Of a stretch of 64,000 bases of DNA, positions 43,901-54,209 are shown piece after piece. Under the pieces are notes generated by a model that ran no database searches, had not been told where the DNA came from, and was given only the letters and a program-made list of their open reading frames with translations. Position 1 is the first letter of the stretch, and each line of letters starts with the position of its first letter. Origin of the DNA: Lachnospiraceae bacterium (GTDB taxonomy: Bacteria; Bacillota; Clostridia; Lachnospirales; Lachnospiraceae); assembly GCA_910574185.1 (NCBI GenBank), contig CAJSZQ010000007.1, positions 1 to 64,000 on the forward strand, read 5' to 3'. Position numbers and translations under genes: made by a program.

Positions 43901-43946
43901 AAAGAGGTTGCTGCAAAATAAAAGTATTTTGCAGCGACCTCTTTTT
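43901..43946. terminator. Bidirectional terminator between hemerythrin and the AraC gene
   Basis: AAAGAGGTTGCTGCAAAATA (43901-43920) pairs with the complementary arm at 43925-43944 over about 20 bp with one G-U or mismatch, ending in TTTTT; the left flank is A-rich, so it serves both strands. Confidence 0.9.
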
Positions 43947-43981
43947 GCGACAGTGATAAATGAGTTCATGCAGTTACGAAA

Positions 43982-44833
43982 TTAAGCCTGTCCCTTTGTC
44001 ACTGGTATCCAAACTTCGTACTTTGCATTTTGCGGGTCTGGATTTAAGTAAACTTCAATATCCGGCGCATTGGCGTATTCATATCCAGAGGAAGGCAGCC
44101 ATTCTGTTACGATACGCTGTTCCAATTCCTGAATGGATTGATTGGTTCCTTCGCCTGGAAATACTGCCCACGTGGAGGCGGGGATGATGTATTCCTCAAA
44201 ATCTTTCGTATCTTTTTGGCTAGAGACGGCAATAAAATATTTCCAGTCCTCTTCATCGCCGCAGGCGCTTACGCCCAGCAGCCCATAAGGTTCGGAATCC
44301 ATCATTTCAGATAGTTTCTGAATGGTTCCATTCATAGCTGCGTCCTGCCACATTTTTGGAACAATGGTAAAGTTGCTCTCAATTTCTTTGTAAAGCGGTG
44401 CAGATACGCCGATAATACGAAATGCATCCTTTTTTTCAATACGGTACTTCATTTCTTCTACCCCTTTCACAGTAATCTTAAAGGTAATGGGAGGAAACGA
44501 TTTCACAGATACGCCCGCGTCTCTTGCACAGGAGGGAGCGATGCCATGAATCCCCTGAAAAGCTCGATTAAATGCCGTCGGAGAATGGTAGCCGTATTTT
44601 TCTGCAATATCTATAATTTTCGCATCTGTGGTCTGTAAATCTACCGCTGCGAAAGACATCTTTCTCCTTCGGATATATTCCGACAAAGTAACGCCTGCCA
44701 TATAAGTGAACATTCTCTGGAAATGATAGCCGGAACAGCAGGCGATACGTCCAAGCTGTTCGATATCAATCTCGTCGGTCAAATGTTCCTCGATATAATT
44801 CATGCTCCGGTTTAATCTTGTGCTCCATTCCAT
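43982..44833 (-). CDS. AraC family regulator with GyrI-like effector-binding domain
   Basis: 283 residues. The start is at MEWSTRLN (44833) because AAGGAGG sits 7 bases before it. Residues 1-100 hold the two helix-turn-helix motifs of AraC (LGRIACCSGYHFQRMFTYMAGVTLSEYIRRRKM and IIDIAEKYGYHSPTAFNRAFQGIHGIAPS). Residues about 125-283 form a GyrI/BmrR-like ligand domain (IEKKDAFRIIGVSAPL ... YEVWIPV) that binds small hydrophobic compounds. Reads as a drug- or metabolite-responsive activator of the Rob/SoxS-like kind. No obvious target gene is adjacent. Confidence 0.88.
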   Translation of the reverse strand: MEWSTRLNRSMNYIEEHLTDEIDIEQLGRIACCSGYHFQRMFTYMAGVTLSEYIRRRKMSFAAVDLQTTDAKIIDIAEKYGYHSPTAFNRAFQGIHGIAPSCARDAGVSVKSFPPITFKITVKGVEEMKYRIEKKDAFRIIGVSAPLYKEIESNFTIVPKMWQDAAMNGTIQKLSEMMDSEPYGLLGVSACGDEEDWKYFIAVSSQKDTKDFEEYIIPASTWAVFPGEGTNQSIQELEQRIVTEWLPSSGYEYANAPDIEVYLNPDPQNAKYEVWIPVTKGQA

Positions 44834-45000
44834 GGGTAAACCTCCTTGTTTCATCTTTTACTCTTAAGATTATAAATGATTGATTGTCTATATTCCTCTC
44901 ATTATCTGTGCAAAAAAAGAGAGGGCAGTAACAATTTAATGTCTGGCGCGTCCAATATATTTACTTTGTTCTGCCCGGTTCGACAATAAACCGGAATCTG

Positions 45001-45372
45001 TCATTTGATAATTTTATATCCGGCATTTCGGAGAGCTGTCAATGCGTTCTGATATTTTTCCTTTTTGGTCAGTACGTAATCTGTATTATATGTTGAAACT
45101 ACAAAAATTCCAATATTGTTGTCTGCCAATATTCTAGAGATTTTGGAAAGAATTCCTATCAAAGAAAAATTCAAAACACCCTGAATGCGGAATGCCTTCC
45201 AACCGTCGTCCTGTTCGATTACATTAGCCGGAACATCTGCTGTGATGCATACCAGCGACTTTTCTTCATCAGTCTTGCCAATAAAGCAATAGTCAGAATC
45301 AAGATTGACATGCGAGAAGTTCTCCACTTTGCAGATTGAAAAGTCATAATTCATTTTTTTGATTTCCATCAT
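45001..45372 (-). CDS. ACT domain protein (CASTOR/ACT_7-like)
   Basis: 123 residues carrying an ACT-type amino-acid-binding fold; residues about 60-115 (FRIQGVLNFSLIGILSKISRILADNNIGIFVVSTYNTDYVLTK) are the most typical. Start at MMEIKKM (45372) with AGAGG 7 bases before it; the longer frame to 45420 has no ribosome site. It is likely an amino-acid sensor of unknown target. It shares the minus strand with the AraC gene but is separated from it by 167 bases. Confidence 0.8.
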   Translation of the reverse strand: MMEIKKMNYDFSICKVENFSHVNLDSDYCFIGKTDEEKSLVCITADVPANVIEQDDGWKAFRIQGVLNFSLIGILSKISRILADNNIGIFVVSTYNTDYVLTKKEKYQNALTALRNAGYKIIK

Positions 45373-45714
45373 ATTATAACCTCTGTCATTTAAAATATTA
45401 GGGTACTGCAGATTACACAAATATTATGCTTGCTTTAGTATACACAAAAGTATGGGATTTTTCAATTCCATAAAAAACACTCCTGAATTGTCTGCTCAGA
45501 GACATGCTCCTGATTCAACCTGCTGTTTACCAAATGACCTGTGAACTGTTACCTTTGTGTCTGTATGTTAGATGTCCTAACGATTTTGAAACCGATTGAT
45601 TGATAGTAAAAAATAGGTTATGATATGTTTGGAAATGGAAAGACATTGATATCGCACATAAAAAGGAATTACATGGGGCTGATATCAGATAACATAGGGC
45701 AGGAGCAAAAAATC
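45373..45714. other. Divergent intergenic region between the ACT gene and rarA
   Basis: 342 bases. It contains a truncated type B palindrome (45460-45552) and the rarA upstream frame with an AGGAG site at 45701-45705. An AT-rich stretch at 45590-45625 (AAAAAATAGGTTATGATATG) may hold the rarA promoter -10 element. Confidence 0.6.
45460..45552. repeat. Half copy of the type B palindromic element
   Basis: 93 bp matching the right half of the copy at 14589 (TTCAATTCCAT...CACTCCTGAATTGTCTGCTCAGAGAC...GACCTGTGAACTGTTAC). The left half, with its GTTAC end, is missing. Confidence 0.75.
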
Positions 45715-47043
45715 ATGGAACAGATGACGCTTTTTGACGACAGGATATCTATGGCGCCCTTAGCAAACAGGCTGCGGCCGGCGGCGCTGGAAGAATTTGC
45801 GGGGCAGGAACATTTGCTGGGAGAGGGGAAGATGCTCCGGCTTTTGATTGAACGGGATCAGATTACCTCTATGATATTCTGGGGGCCGCCGGGAGTGGGA
45901 AAGACGACGCTTGCCAGCATTATCGCTAGCCGGACAAAGGCGGAATTTATTAATTTCAGCGCGGTTACAAGTGGAATTAAGGAAATCAAAGAGGTCATGA
46001 ATCAGGCGGAAAACAGTCGGAGAATGGGAATCCGCACCGTACTTTTTGTGGATGAGATTCATAGGTTTAATAAGGCTCAACAGGATGCGTTTCTTCCTTT
46101 TGTGGAAAAGGGAAGCATTATTCTTATCGGGGCGACCACAGAGAATCCTTCTTTTGAAGTAAACGCGGCTCTTTTGTCCCGGTGCAGGATATTTGTGCTA
46201 AAAGCGCTGAAAGAAAAGGAGTTGCTTAAGGTGCTTTCTAATGCCCTCACTAGCCCGGCGGGATTTGGACCGCAGAATGTGCAGATTACGGACAGGCAGA
46301 TGAGCGCGATAGCGACATTTGCAAACGGCGATGCAAGAACAGCGTTGAATACGCTGGAAATGGCGGTTATGAATGGAAAAATCAGCGCGGAAGGGATTTT
46401 GATTACGGACGAAGGACTAGAGCAGTGCGTCAGCAAAAAATCCCTTCTTTATGATAAAAATGGAGAAGAACATTATAATCTGATTTCTGCTCTGCATAAG
46501 TCCATGCGTAACAGCGACCCGGACGCAGCAATCTATTGGATGTGCCGGATGTTAGAAGGCGGGGAGAATCCGCTCTATATTGCAAGGAGATTAATCCGGT
46601 TTGCCAGCGAGGATGTAGGAATGGCGGACAGTCATGCGCTCCAAGTGGCAGTGGCAGTTTATCAGGCATGCCATTTTTTAGGGATGCCGGAATGTGACGT
46701 GCATCTGACCCATGCGGTAACCTATCTCTCTATGGCGCCTAAGTCTAATGCTCTTTATGCGGCGTGCGAGGAGTGTAAGCAGGATGTGAAGAATCTTCGT
46801 GCAGAGCCGGTTCCTATGCAGCTTCGCAATGCGCCGACTAAGCTGATGAAGGAGCTGGAATATGGGAAAGGATATGAGTATGCGCATGATACCGAAGAAA
46901 AATTGACTTATATGCAGTGTATGCCTGATTCACTGAAGGACAGAGAATATTATCATCCTACCAGGCAGGGGGAGGAAGAGGAAATAAAAGAGCGATTGAA
47001 AAAAATAAAAGAATGGAAAAATCATACCGTCACAAACTTTTAA
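45715..47043 (+). CDS. rarA: Replication-associated recombination protein A (RarA/MgsA)
   Basis: AAA+ clamp-loader-like ATPase that acts at stalled replication forks. ATG 45715 (MEQMTLFDDRI) follows AGGAG and gives 442 residues; the frame upstream to 45625 lacks support. Walker A WGPPGVGKTT (about 58-67), Walker B FVDEIHRFNKAQQDAFLPF (about 107-125), sensor region GATTENPSFEVNAALLSRCR, then a C-terminal tetramerisation part (ALHKSMRNSDPDAAIYW). A bidirectional terminator follows. Confidence 0.95.
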   Translation: MEQMTLFDDRISMAPLANRLRPAALEEFAGQEHLLGEGKMLRLLIERDQITSMIFWGPPGVGKTTLASIIASRTKAEFINFSAVTSGIKEIKEVMNQAENSRRMGIRTVLFVDEIHRFNKAQQDAFLPFVEKGSIILIGATTENPSFEVNAALLSRCRIFVLKALKEKELLKVLSNALTSPAGFGPQNVQITDRQMSAIATFANGDARTALNTLEMAVMNGKISAEGILITDEGLEQCVSKKSLLYDKNGEEHYNLISALHKSMRNSDPDAAIYWMCRMLEGGENPLYIARRLIRFASEDVGMADSHALQVAVAVYQACHFLGMPECDVHLTHAVTYLSMAPKSNALYAACEECKQDVKNLRAEPVPMQLRNAPTKLMKELEYGKGYEYAHDTEEKLTYMQCMPDSLKDREYYHPTRQGEEEEIKERLKKIKEWKNHTVTNF

Positions 47044-47071
47044 GAAGCAGTTAATTTGAACTAAAAATAAT

Positions 47072-47118
47072 AAAAACAGGTTCCGTATATAGCGTTTCTG
47101 CGCTCGGAACCTGTTTTT
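47072..47118. terminator. Bidirectional terminator between rarA and the dehydratase activator gene
   Basis: AAAAACAGGTTCCG (47072-47085) pairs with CGGAACCTGTTTTT (47105-47118); an inner AGCG/CGCT stem lies in the loop. Confidence 0.92.
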
Positions 47119-47135
47119 AAACAGGAAGCGCTGCC

Positions 47136-50100
47136 TTATAAATTTTTATTCGCTGTAGACAGCATCAATTTGATTCGGTTCAGTTGATTCACCTCGCTGG
47201 CCCCCGGGTCATAGTCGATTGCCACAATATTGGCTTTGGGATACAGCCGACGCAGCTCCTTAATGACACCCTTTCCAACTACATGATTCGGCAGGCAGGC
47301 GAATGGCTGTGTGCACACGATATTGGAGGCTCCGCTGTGAATCAGCTCCAGCATCTCTCCGGTCAGGAACCAGCCTTCTCCGGTCTGATTGCCCAGAGAA
47401 ACGATATCCGACGCCATTTTTCCAAGCTTCTCAATCCGTACAGGGGGGGTGAAGTGCTTGCTCTTTCCAAATGCCTCTGTCGCAGGTTTGCGGAACCATT
47501 CCAAGGCCCGGATTCCAAGGTTGGCTATGATAGCTTTCTTTTTTGCAAAGCCCAGCTTTTCCACCTTGAAGTTCTGATTGTAAAAGCAGTAGTTTAAGAA
47601 GTCTAACAGGTCAGGAACGACGGCTTCGGCTCCTTCGCTTTCCAACAGTTCTACCAGATGGTTATTGGCGGCGGGCAGAAACTTAACCAGGATTTCTCCC
47701 ACTACGCCGACCCGGGGCTTTTTGACATGTAACAGCTCAATATTGGTGTCAAAATCTTCTATGATATTCCGGCACAGTTTCTTGAATTTCCGCCGGGAAG
47801 GATATCCCTCTGAGAGAAAATGGGTACATACCTTCTGCCATTTCTCATGCATAGCGTCTACGGAGCCTGGGACTGCTTCGTAAGGTCTCAGCCGGTAGGT
47901 ACATTTCATAAAGATATCTCCAAATACGATTGCGTAAATGCCCCGAAGGACCAGCGGAATCGTAAGCTTAAAGCCTGGATTCCCTTCCAGTCCGCTTAAG
48001 TTTACGGAAATAACCGGAATGTGTTCATAGCCGGCTTTCTTTAAGGCCCGGCGGATAAAGCCAATGTAGTTGGAAGCCCGGCATCCGCCCCCGGTCTGGC
48101 TGATAATAACTGCAAGTTTGTCGGTGTCGTATCTGCCGGACAGGATTGCGTCCATAATCTGTCCTACCACCATCAGAGAAGGATAGCAGGCGTCGTTGTT
48201 GACATACTTTAATCCCATGTCAACGGCCTGTTTGTTGTCGTTTGGCAACACTTCAATCTTATAGCCGGAAGCCCGGAAGGCAGGCTCTAAGAGAGAGAAG
48301 TGAATGGGCGACATCTGGGGGCAGAGGATGGTATAGTCCTTTCGCATTTCTTTGGTAAAAGGTACTTTCTGAATATTTGCAGGCTGTATATCCCGTTTAT
48401 TCTGGCGGGCATCCCTCACCCGAAGGGCAGCCAGCAGAGAGCGGACGCGGATTCTGGCGGCTCCAAGATTATTTACCTCGTCTATTTTTAATGAAGTATA
48501 TATTTTGTCGGAATTTGTCAGGATTTCCGCTACCTGGTCGGTGGTTACGGCGTCCAGGCCACAGCCGAAGGAATTTAACTGAATCAAATCCAGATTTTCC
48601 GTTGTTTTTACATAATTTGCCGCTGCGTAGAGGCGGGAGTGATACATCCACTGATCCATTACGTTGATGGGCCGTTCTACCCGGTGCAGGTGTGAAATAC
48701 TGTCCTCGGTCAGAACTGCGATATGATAGGAGTTAATCAATTCCGGCAGGCCATGATTTACCTCCGGGTCCAGATGATAGGGACGTCCTGCAAGAACGAT
48801 GCCCCGGTTTCCGGTTTTATTTAAATATTCAATGGTTTCTTCTCCCTTTTTCATCATATCCAGACGGCAGGCTTCTAACTCCAGCCATGCTTTATGTACT
48901 GCATCCTTCATTTCAGCAGGGGAAATAGAAAACTTCCTGCTTAATTGCTCGTTTAATCCTTTGAGCAGCGTTTCTTCATCTGCAAAGGACAGAAATGGAT
49001 GGATGAAATCAACTTCTCCATTTACAATGACATCCATATTATTCTTAATATTTTCCGGATAGGAAGTTACAATAGGGCAGTTATAATTATTGTTAGCATC
49101 CTCAAATTCCCGGCGTTCATAAGGGATGCTGGGGTAGAAAATAGGGGAGACTTTCTGCTCTATCAGCCATTGTACATGCCCATGGGCGAGCTTGGCGGGA
49201 TAGCATTCGGACTCGCTGGGAATGGATTCGATGCCAAGTTCATAAATCTTCCTGGTGGAAGCCGGAGAAAGTACAACCCGAAATCCCAAACTGGTAAAAA
49301 AGGTAAACCAGAAGGGATAGTTCTCATAAATATTCAGGACCCGCGGGATGCCGATAACGCCGCGGGGCGCTTCTTTCGCATCCAGAGGCTCATATCCAAA
49401 ATATCTTTTCATCTTATAGTCGAATAAATTCGGCAGTTTGTTTTCCGTCTTTTCTTTCCCAAGACCCCGTTCGCAGCGATTGCCGGTAATGAATCGTCTT
49501 CCTCCGCTGAAATGGCTGACGGTGAGGCGGCAGGTATTGGTACATCCTCTGCATTTGGTCAGGGTAGTTTTGTACTCCAGCGCTTTGATATCGTCAATAG
49601 ACAGCATCGTGGTGCCCTGGCAGGAGGCGTAGCGTTCTCTTGCGATTAGAGCGGCGCCGAAGGCTCCCATGATACCGGCGATATCCGGACGAATGGCTTC
49701 GCAGTCTGCGATGGTCTCGAAGCTTCGTAACACCGCATTATTATAGAAGGTTCCGCCCTGTACCACAATATGTTTACCCAGTTCAGAGGCGCTGGAAACC
49801 TTGATGACTTTAAATAATGCGTTCTTGATAACCGAGTAAGCAAGTCCGGCGGAAATGTCGGAGACCTCCGCGCCTTCCTTCTGGGCCTGCTTGACCTTAG
49901 AATTCATAAATACGGTGCACCGGGTTCCAAGATCAATGGGATTTTTGGCAAATAGCGCCTCGTGTGCAAAATCTTCTACGGAATAGTTCAAGGATTTTGC
50001 AAAAGTTTCGATAAAAGAACCACAGCCGGAAGAACAAGCTTCATTTAACTGTACGCTGTCTACCGTCTGATTCTTAATCTTAATGCACTTCATATCCTGA

Positions 50101-51374
50101 CCGCCGATGTCTAAGATACAGTCCACATCCGGTTCAAAGAAAGAGGCGGCGTAATAGTGGGAGACGGTTTCCACTTCGCCTTCGTCTAACATTAACGCAG
50201 ATTTAATCAGCGCTTCACCATATCCAGTGGAACAGGAGTGAACGATTTCCACATCTTCTGGAAGCTGTTTATAAATATCTTTAATAGCAGTAATGGTAGT
50301 TCCAAGAGGGTCGCCCTCGTTATTATGATAAAAAGAATAGAGCAGCGTGCCATCCTCGCCTACAAGGGCTGCCTTAGTGGTAGTAGAGCCGGCGTCAATC
50401 CCTAAAAAAGCCTTGCCTTTGTAAGAAGCCAGGTCTTTGATTGGCACCTGGTGCTTGTTGTGGCGGTCCATGAATGCATCGTAATCGGTCTCTGTGGCAA
50501 ACAGAGGCTGCATTCGCTCTACTTCAAATTCCATCTGAATCCGGCCGGCCAGACGGTTCTGCATTTCCTGAATCGGAATATCCAGATTCCGCTCTGAATT
50601 TTTGGCAGAGCCAATCGCCGCAAACAGGTGAGAATGCTTTGGTGCAATAATATGTTCGTCATCCAGCTTCAAGGTGCGGATAAAAGCTTCTTTCAATTCA
50701 GACAGGAAATGTAAAGGTCCGCCTAAGAACGCCACATGTCCCCGAATCGGCTTACCGCAGGCAAGTCCGCTGATGGTCTGATTGACCACAGCCTGAAATA
50801 TAGAAGCAGCCAAATCTTCTTTGGAAGCGCCTTCGTTAATCAACGGCTGAATATCGGACTTGGCAAATACGCCGCATCTTGCAGCGATGGAATATAAGGC
50901 TTTGTAATTTTTCGCATATTCGTTGAGGCCGGAAGCATCCGTCTGCAGCAGCGAAGCCATCTGGTCAATAAAGGAACCGGTGCCTCCCGCGCATACGCCG
51001 TTCATACGCTGTTCGATGCTGCCGCTTTCAAAATAGATAATTTTCGCATCTTCACCGCCGAGCTCAATGGCTACGTCGGTCTGGGGCGCGTAGTCTTGCA
51101 GGGCTGTGGATACTGCCACAACCTCCTGGACAAAAGGAACTCCTAAATGTTTTGCCAGAGTCAGTCCGCCTGAACCAGTGATAACCGGCGATACATGAAT
51201 CTGCCCAAGTTTATAAATTGCCCGGCCAAGCAGGTCGGATAAAGTTTCCTGTATATTGGCAAAGTGCCTTTCGTAGCTTGAAAAAACCACATCATTGTCG
51301 GAATTTAATATGGCAATCTTCACTGTTGTAGAACCAATATCAATTCCCAATACATATCCGTTATTTCCATTCAT
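47136..51374 (-). CDS. Giant 2-hydroxyacyl-CoA dehydratase activator-related protein (BadF/BadG/BcrA/BcrD + DUF2229 + HgdB-like)
   Basis: 1412 residues. Two ASKHA ATPase modules follow each other: the first at about 5-260 ([34 protein letters not shown]), the second at about 320-600 ([33 protein letters not shown]), each with the cysteine that in HgdC holds a shared [4Fe-4S] cluster. A cysteine cluster [12 protein letters not shown] is near 620; a DUF2229 domain follows (about 670-890), then a dehydratase-subunit-like C-terminal half with [17 protein letters not shown]. In HgdC such ATPases drive one electron into a dehydratase. The full-length fused protein is widespread in Clostridia but its substrate is not established. 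It stands alone with a divergent neighbour; ribosome site AAGGAGAG before ATG 51374. Confidence 0.9.
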   Translation of the reverse strand: MNGNNGYVLGIDIGSTTVKIAILNSDNDVVFSSYERHFANIQETLSDLLGRAIYKLGQIHVSPVITGSGGLTLAKHLGVPFVQEVVAVSTALQDYAPQTDVAIELGGEDAKIIYFESGSIEQRMNGVCAGGTGSFIDQMASLLQTDASGLNEYAKNYKALYSIAARCGVFAKSDIQPLINEGASKEDLAASIFQAVVNQTISGLACGKPIRGHVAFLGGPLHFLSELKEAFIRTLKLDDEHIIAPKHSHLFAAIGSAKNSERNLDIPIQEMQNRLAGRIQMEFEVERMQPLFATETDYDAFMDRHNKHQVPIKDLASYKGKAFLGIDAGSTTTKAALVGEDGTLLYSFYHNNEGDPLGTTITAIKDIYKQLPEDVEIVHSCSTGYGEALIKSALMLDEGEVETVSHYYAASFFEPDVDCILDIGGQDMKCIKIKNQTVDSVQLNEACSSGCGSFIETFAKSLNYSVEDFAHEALFAKNPIDLGTRCTVFMNSKVKQAQKEGAEVSDISAGLAYSVIKNALFKVIKVSSASELGKHIVVQGGTFYNNAVLRSFETIADCEAIRPDIAGIMGAFGAALIARERYASCQGTTMLSIDDIKALEYKTTLTKCRGCTNTCRLTVSHFSGGRRFITGNRCERGLGKEKTENKLPNLFDYKMKRYFGYEPLDAKEAPRGVIGIPRVLNIYENYPFWFTFFTSLGFRVVLSPASTRKIYELGIESIPSESECYPAKLAHGHVQWLIEQKVSPIFYPSIPYERREFEDANNNYNCPIVTSYPENIKNNMDVIVNGEVDFIHPFLSFADEETLLKGLNEQLSRKFSISPAEMKDAVHKAWLELEACRLDMMKKGEETIEYLNKTGNRGIVLAGRPYHLDPEVNHGLPELINSYHIAVLTEDSISHLHRVERPINVMDQWMYHSRLYAAANYVKTTENLDLIQLNSFGCGLDAVTTDQVAEILTNSDKIYTSLKIDEVNNLGAARIRVRSLLAALRVRDARQNKRDIQPANIQKVPFTKEMRKDYTILCPQMSPIHFSLLEPAFRASGYKIEVLPNDNKQAVDMGLKYVNNDACYPSLMVVGQIMDAILSGRYDTDKLAVIISQTGGGCRASNYIGFIRRALKKAGYEHIPVISVNLSGLEGNPGFKLTIPLVLRGIYAIVFGDIFMKCTYRLRPYEAVPGSVDAMHEKWQKVCTHFLSEGYPSRRKFKKLCRNIIEDFDTNIELLHVKKPRVGVVGEILVKFLPAANNHLVELLESEGAEAVVPDLLDFLNYCFYNQNFKVEKLGFAKKKAIIANLGIRALEWFRKPATEAFGKSKHFTPPVRIEKLGKMASDIVSLGNQTGEGWFLTGEMLELIHSGASNIVCTQPFACLPNHVVGKGVIKELRRLYPKANIVAIDYDPGASEVNQLNRIKLMLSTANKNL

Positions 51375-51567
51375 GATATGAATCTCTCCTTCCGGTTTAT
51401 ATAGAATCCTATGTATCTTTTCCTATTAAAATGTGTACATGCTTTTTCACAACATTTTACATTATACGACATTCCTTTAAAAAAGACAATTGGAAGTTAC
51501 AGGATTATTGACAAACATATATTGAAAAGGTAGAATATTCATAATAATGTGAAAAAGGAGATTGTAC

Positions 51568-52425
51568 ATGAATTGGCTTGATAAACTGGAACGTAGATTT
51601 GGTCGCTATGCGATTCATAATCTGATGTATTATATTATTATTCTATATGGGGTCGGCTTTGTGATGCAGCTGATTTCGCCGATGTTCTATTATAGTTATT
51701 TGAGTTTGAATGTGGAGGCCGTTTTGCATGGACAGATTTGGCGGATTGTAACCTTTATTATTCAACCGCCGTCAAGCAGCCCTATTTTTATGCTGATTGC
51801 GCTGTATTTTTATTATATGCTGGGCTCTAGTCTGGAGCGAACCTGGGGGGCGTTTCGATTTAACGTCTACTTTTTTGGCGGGGTTCTGTTTCATGTAATT
51901 GCGGCGTTTGTGGTGTACGTTCTGACCGGATTATCACTGCCTCTGGGAACCGGATACTTAAACCTGTCGCTGTTTTTTGCCTTTGCGGCTTTGTATCCGA
52001 ATATGGAATTTCTGGTGTTTTTTATGATTCCTGTGAAAGTGAAATGGCTGGCGCTTTTAGACGGAGTGTATTTTGCCTATGCAATCCTGCAGGCATTTCT
52101 TCCGGCGTACGGGGGAAGCAGTTTCGGTATTTACTATAAGGCGAATGCGCTTGCAGCGGCAGTTTCTATTCTGAATTTTGTTATATTTTTCTTTGCATCC
52201 CGGAATATGATGCCTTATACGCCGAAGGAGATGAAGCGGAAGCGAGAATTTAAGAAGAAGATGCGACCGGTGAACCATTACGCCAACGGAGCTATGCACC
52301 GATGCGCAGTGTGCGGAAGGACGGAAGTCGATAATCCGGATTTGGAATTTCGGTTCTGCTCCAGATGTAACGGTGATTATGAGTATTGTCAGGACCATTT
52401 ATTTACCCATACGCATATTCAGTAG
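51568..52425 (+). CDS. Rhomboid-like membrane protein with C-terminal zinc ribbon, probably not a protease
   Basis: 285 residues. ATG 51568 is chosen over TTG 51562 because AGGAG lies 7 bases before it. Six hydrophobic segments span about 17-215 in a rhomboid-like layout; QIWRIVTFIIQPP (about 57-69) is the WRhhTs/L1 region. The fourth-helix GxSG serine motif is missing (GTGYLNLSL instead) so proteolysis is doubtful. The tail has CAVCG..CSRCNGDYEYC (about 250-275), a zinc ribbon that may bind nucleic acid or protein. Function unknown. Confidence 0.7.
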   Translation: MNWLDKLERRFGRYAIHNLMYYIIILYGVGFVMQLISPMFYYSYLSLNVEAVLHGQIWRIVTFIIQPPSSSPIFMLIALYFYYMLGSSLERTWGAFRFNVYFFGGVLFHVIAAFVVYVLTGLSLPLGTGYLNLSLFFAFAALYPNMEFLVFFMIPVKVKWLALLDGVYFAYAILQAFLPAYGGSSFGIYYKANALAAAVSILNFVIFFFASRNMMPYTPKEMKRKREFKKKMRPVNHYANGAMHRCAVCGRTEVDNPDLEFRFCSRCNGDYEYCQDHLFTHTHIQ

Positions 52426-52636
52426 GATATGCGTGGGCACATTTTAGAAATGGAGGCGCAGCGGGCGGCGTCAAGGTTAAAAAAAGCGCTGTAGAGAAAA
52501 TAGTAAGGAGGTTTTGCTTAAATAAGTCAGACAGTACGTAATTTAGAGCGCGTTTATATAAAAACTCCGTGGAATTTTGCGGCAGAGCTGTAGTATATTC
52601 TGCGTGAGAATAAAAGAAATACCAGGAGGAAGCGAA

Positions 52637-54073
52637 ATGAAAAAAACAAAGATTATCTGTACGTTGGGACCAGGTTCTGATGATGTGGAAATTCTGCGGA
52701 AACTTGTCCGGGGGGGCATGGACATTGCCAGATTTAACTTTTCCCATGGAACTCATGAAGAGCAGAAAGAAAGGATGGACCGGCTGAAGGCTGTTCGGAA
52801 GGAAGAGAAGAAGCCCATTGCGATTCTTTTGGATACCAAGGGTCCTGAAATTCGTACCGGTGTATTAAAGGGCGGAAAGAAGGTAACCCTTACGGAAGGG
52901 CAGAAGTTTACGCTTTGCATTGAAGAGAAAGAGGGGGATGCTTCCGGCGTTTCCATTACTTATCCGGGACTTGTGGATGACGTTCATATAGGGAAACGGA
53001 TTCTGATTGACGACGGATTGATTGAACTTAGGGTAATCGGTAAAACAGAGACCGAGATTCACTGTGTCGTGGCAAACGGCGGCGAACTTGGAGAGAGGAA
53101 GGGAGTGAACGTTCCGGGCGTTCCGGTGCGTCTTCCGGCTATTACGGAGAAAGACAAAGAAGACATTAAGTTCGGAGTAGAGCAGGAGATTGATTTCATC
53201 GCGGCTTCCTTTGTAAGAAATGCAGAATGCATTCTGGAGATTAAGTCCTGGCTGAAGGAATGCGGCGCTCCCTATGTTCCGATTATTGCTAAGATTGAGA
53301 ATGGCGAGGGCGTGGAGAATATCGAAGAAATCATCCGCTGTGCTGACGGCGTGATGGTTGCCAGAGGAGACCTTGGCGTAGAGATTCCTGCCGAGGAAGT
53401 GCCGTATCTTCAGAAAATGATGATTCAGAAGTGTAATGAATATTATAAGCCGGTTATTATTGCAACGCAGATGCTGGATTCTATGATTCGGAATCCCAGG
53501 CCGACACGCGCAGAGGTTACAGATGTTGCCAATGCGGTATACGACGGTACAGATGCGGTTATGTTGTCTGGTGAGACTGCAAACGGTAAATATCCGACAG
53601 AAGCGCTTGACATGATGGTGCATATTGTTGAAAATACGGAACAGCATTTGGATTATGAGGCTATTTTGAACAGTGGAAAGGTGCATGAGAAGCGGGGTAT
53701 TTCTCCTGCAATCGGCTATGCGTCAATTGCAGCATCCATGAATCTGAATGCGAAATGCATTGTAACGCCGACGGTGTCCGGGGCGACTGCAAGGGTTATG
53801 TCCAAATTCAAGCCCAAGGCGGATATTATCGGAGTAACGCCGGATGATGCATGTATGCGGAGAATGCAGATTTACTGGGGCGTACGTTCGTATAAATCTC
53901 TGGCGTTTACCACGACAGAGGATATTTTAAACGGTGCGATTGATTTAATTTCTGCTAAAAAAGAGGTTGAGCCGGGAGATATTGTTGTTCTTACGGCAGG
54001 CATTCCTTCGCCCAACTTTAAACAGGCCAAGGCGGGAGCCAGCAATATGATGCGAATCGCCGTAATTGAATAA
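52637..54073 (+). CDS. pyk: Pyruvate kinase
   Basis: Last glycolytic step: phosphoenolpyruvate plus ADP to pyruvate plus ATP. ATG 52637 follows AGGAGG. 478 residues: TIM barrel with RFNFSHGTHEEQ (about 32-43), LDTKGPEIRTG (about 66-76), catalytic Lys in PIIAKIENGEGVENI (about 220), MVARGDLGVEIPAEEVP (about 240-256) and LSGETANGKYP; the C-terminal allosteric domain is present (about 345-478) but there is no extra PEP-utiliser domain. Own transcription unit. Confidence 0.97.
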   Translation: MKKTKIICTLGPGSDDVEILRKLVRGGMDIARFNFSHGTHEEQKERMDRLKAVRKEEKKPIAILLDTKGPEIRTGVLKGGKKVTLTEGQKFTLCIEEKEGDASGVSITYPGLVDDVHIGKRILIDDGLIELRVIGKTETEIHCVVANGGELGERKGVNVPGVPVRLPAITEKDKEDIKFGVEQEIDFIAASFVRNAECILEIKSWLKECGAPYVPIIAKIENGEGVENIEEIIRCADGVMVARGDLGVEIPAEEVPYLQKMMIQKCNEYYKPVIIATQMLDSMIRNPRPTRAEVTDVANAVYDGTDAVMLSGETANGKYPTEALDMMVHIVENTEQHLDYEAILNSGKVHEKRGISPAIGYASIAASMNLNAKCIVTPTVSGATARVMSKFKPKADIIGVTPDDACMRRMQIYWGVRSYKSLAFTTTEDILNGAIDLISAKKEVEPGDIVVLTAGIPSPNFKQAKAGASNMMRIAVIE

Positions 54074-54125
54074 TAAGTCATAGACAAGAGTAACCATATA
54101 TGCGGCGCTGCGTGCTGCGAGTTTG

Positions 54126-54152
54126 ATACCCCGTCAGCCTGCTGCGGGGTAT
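54126..54152 (+). terminator. Weak hairpin after pyk
   Basis: ATACCCCG (54126-54133) pairs with CGGGGTAT (54145-54152), followed by TTTG only; possibly the pyk terminator. Confidence 0.45.
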
Positions 54153-54209
54153 TTGACTGGAGATGGACTTGCCTGTCTAAATAAGAATGAAGACAGAAAG
54201 GAATTACTT

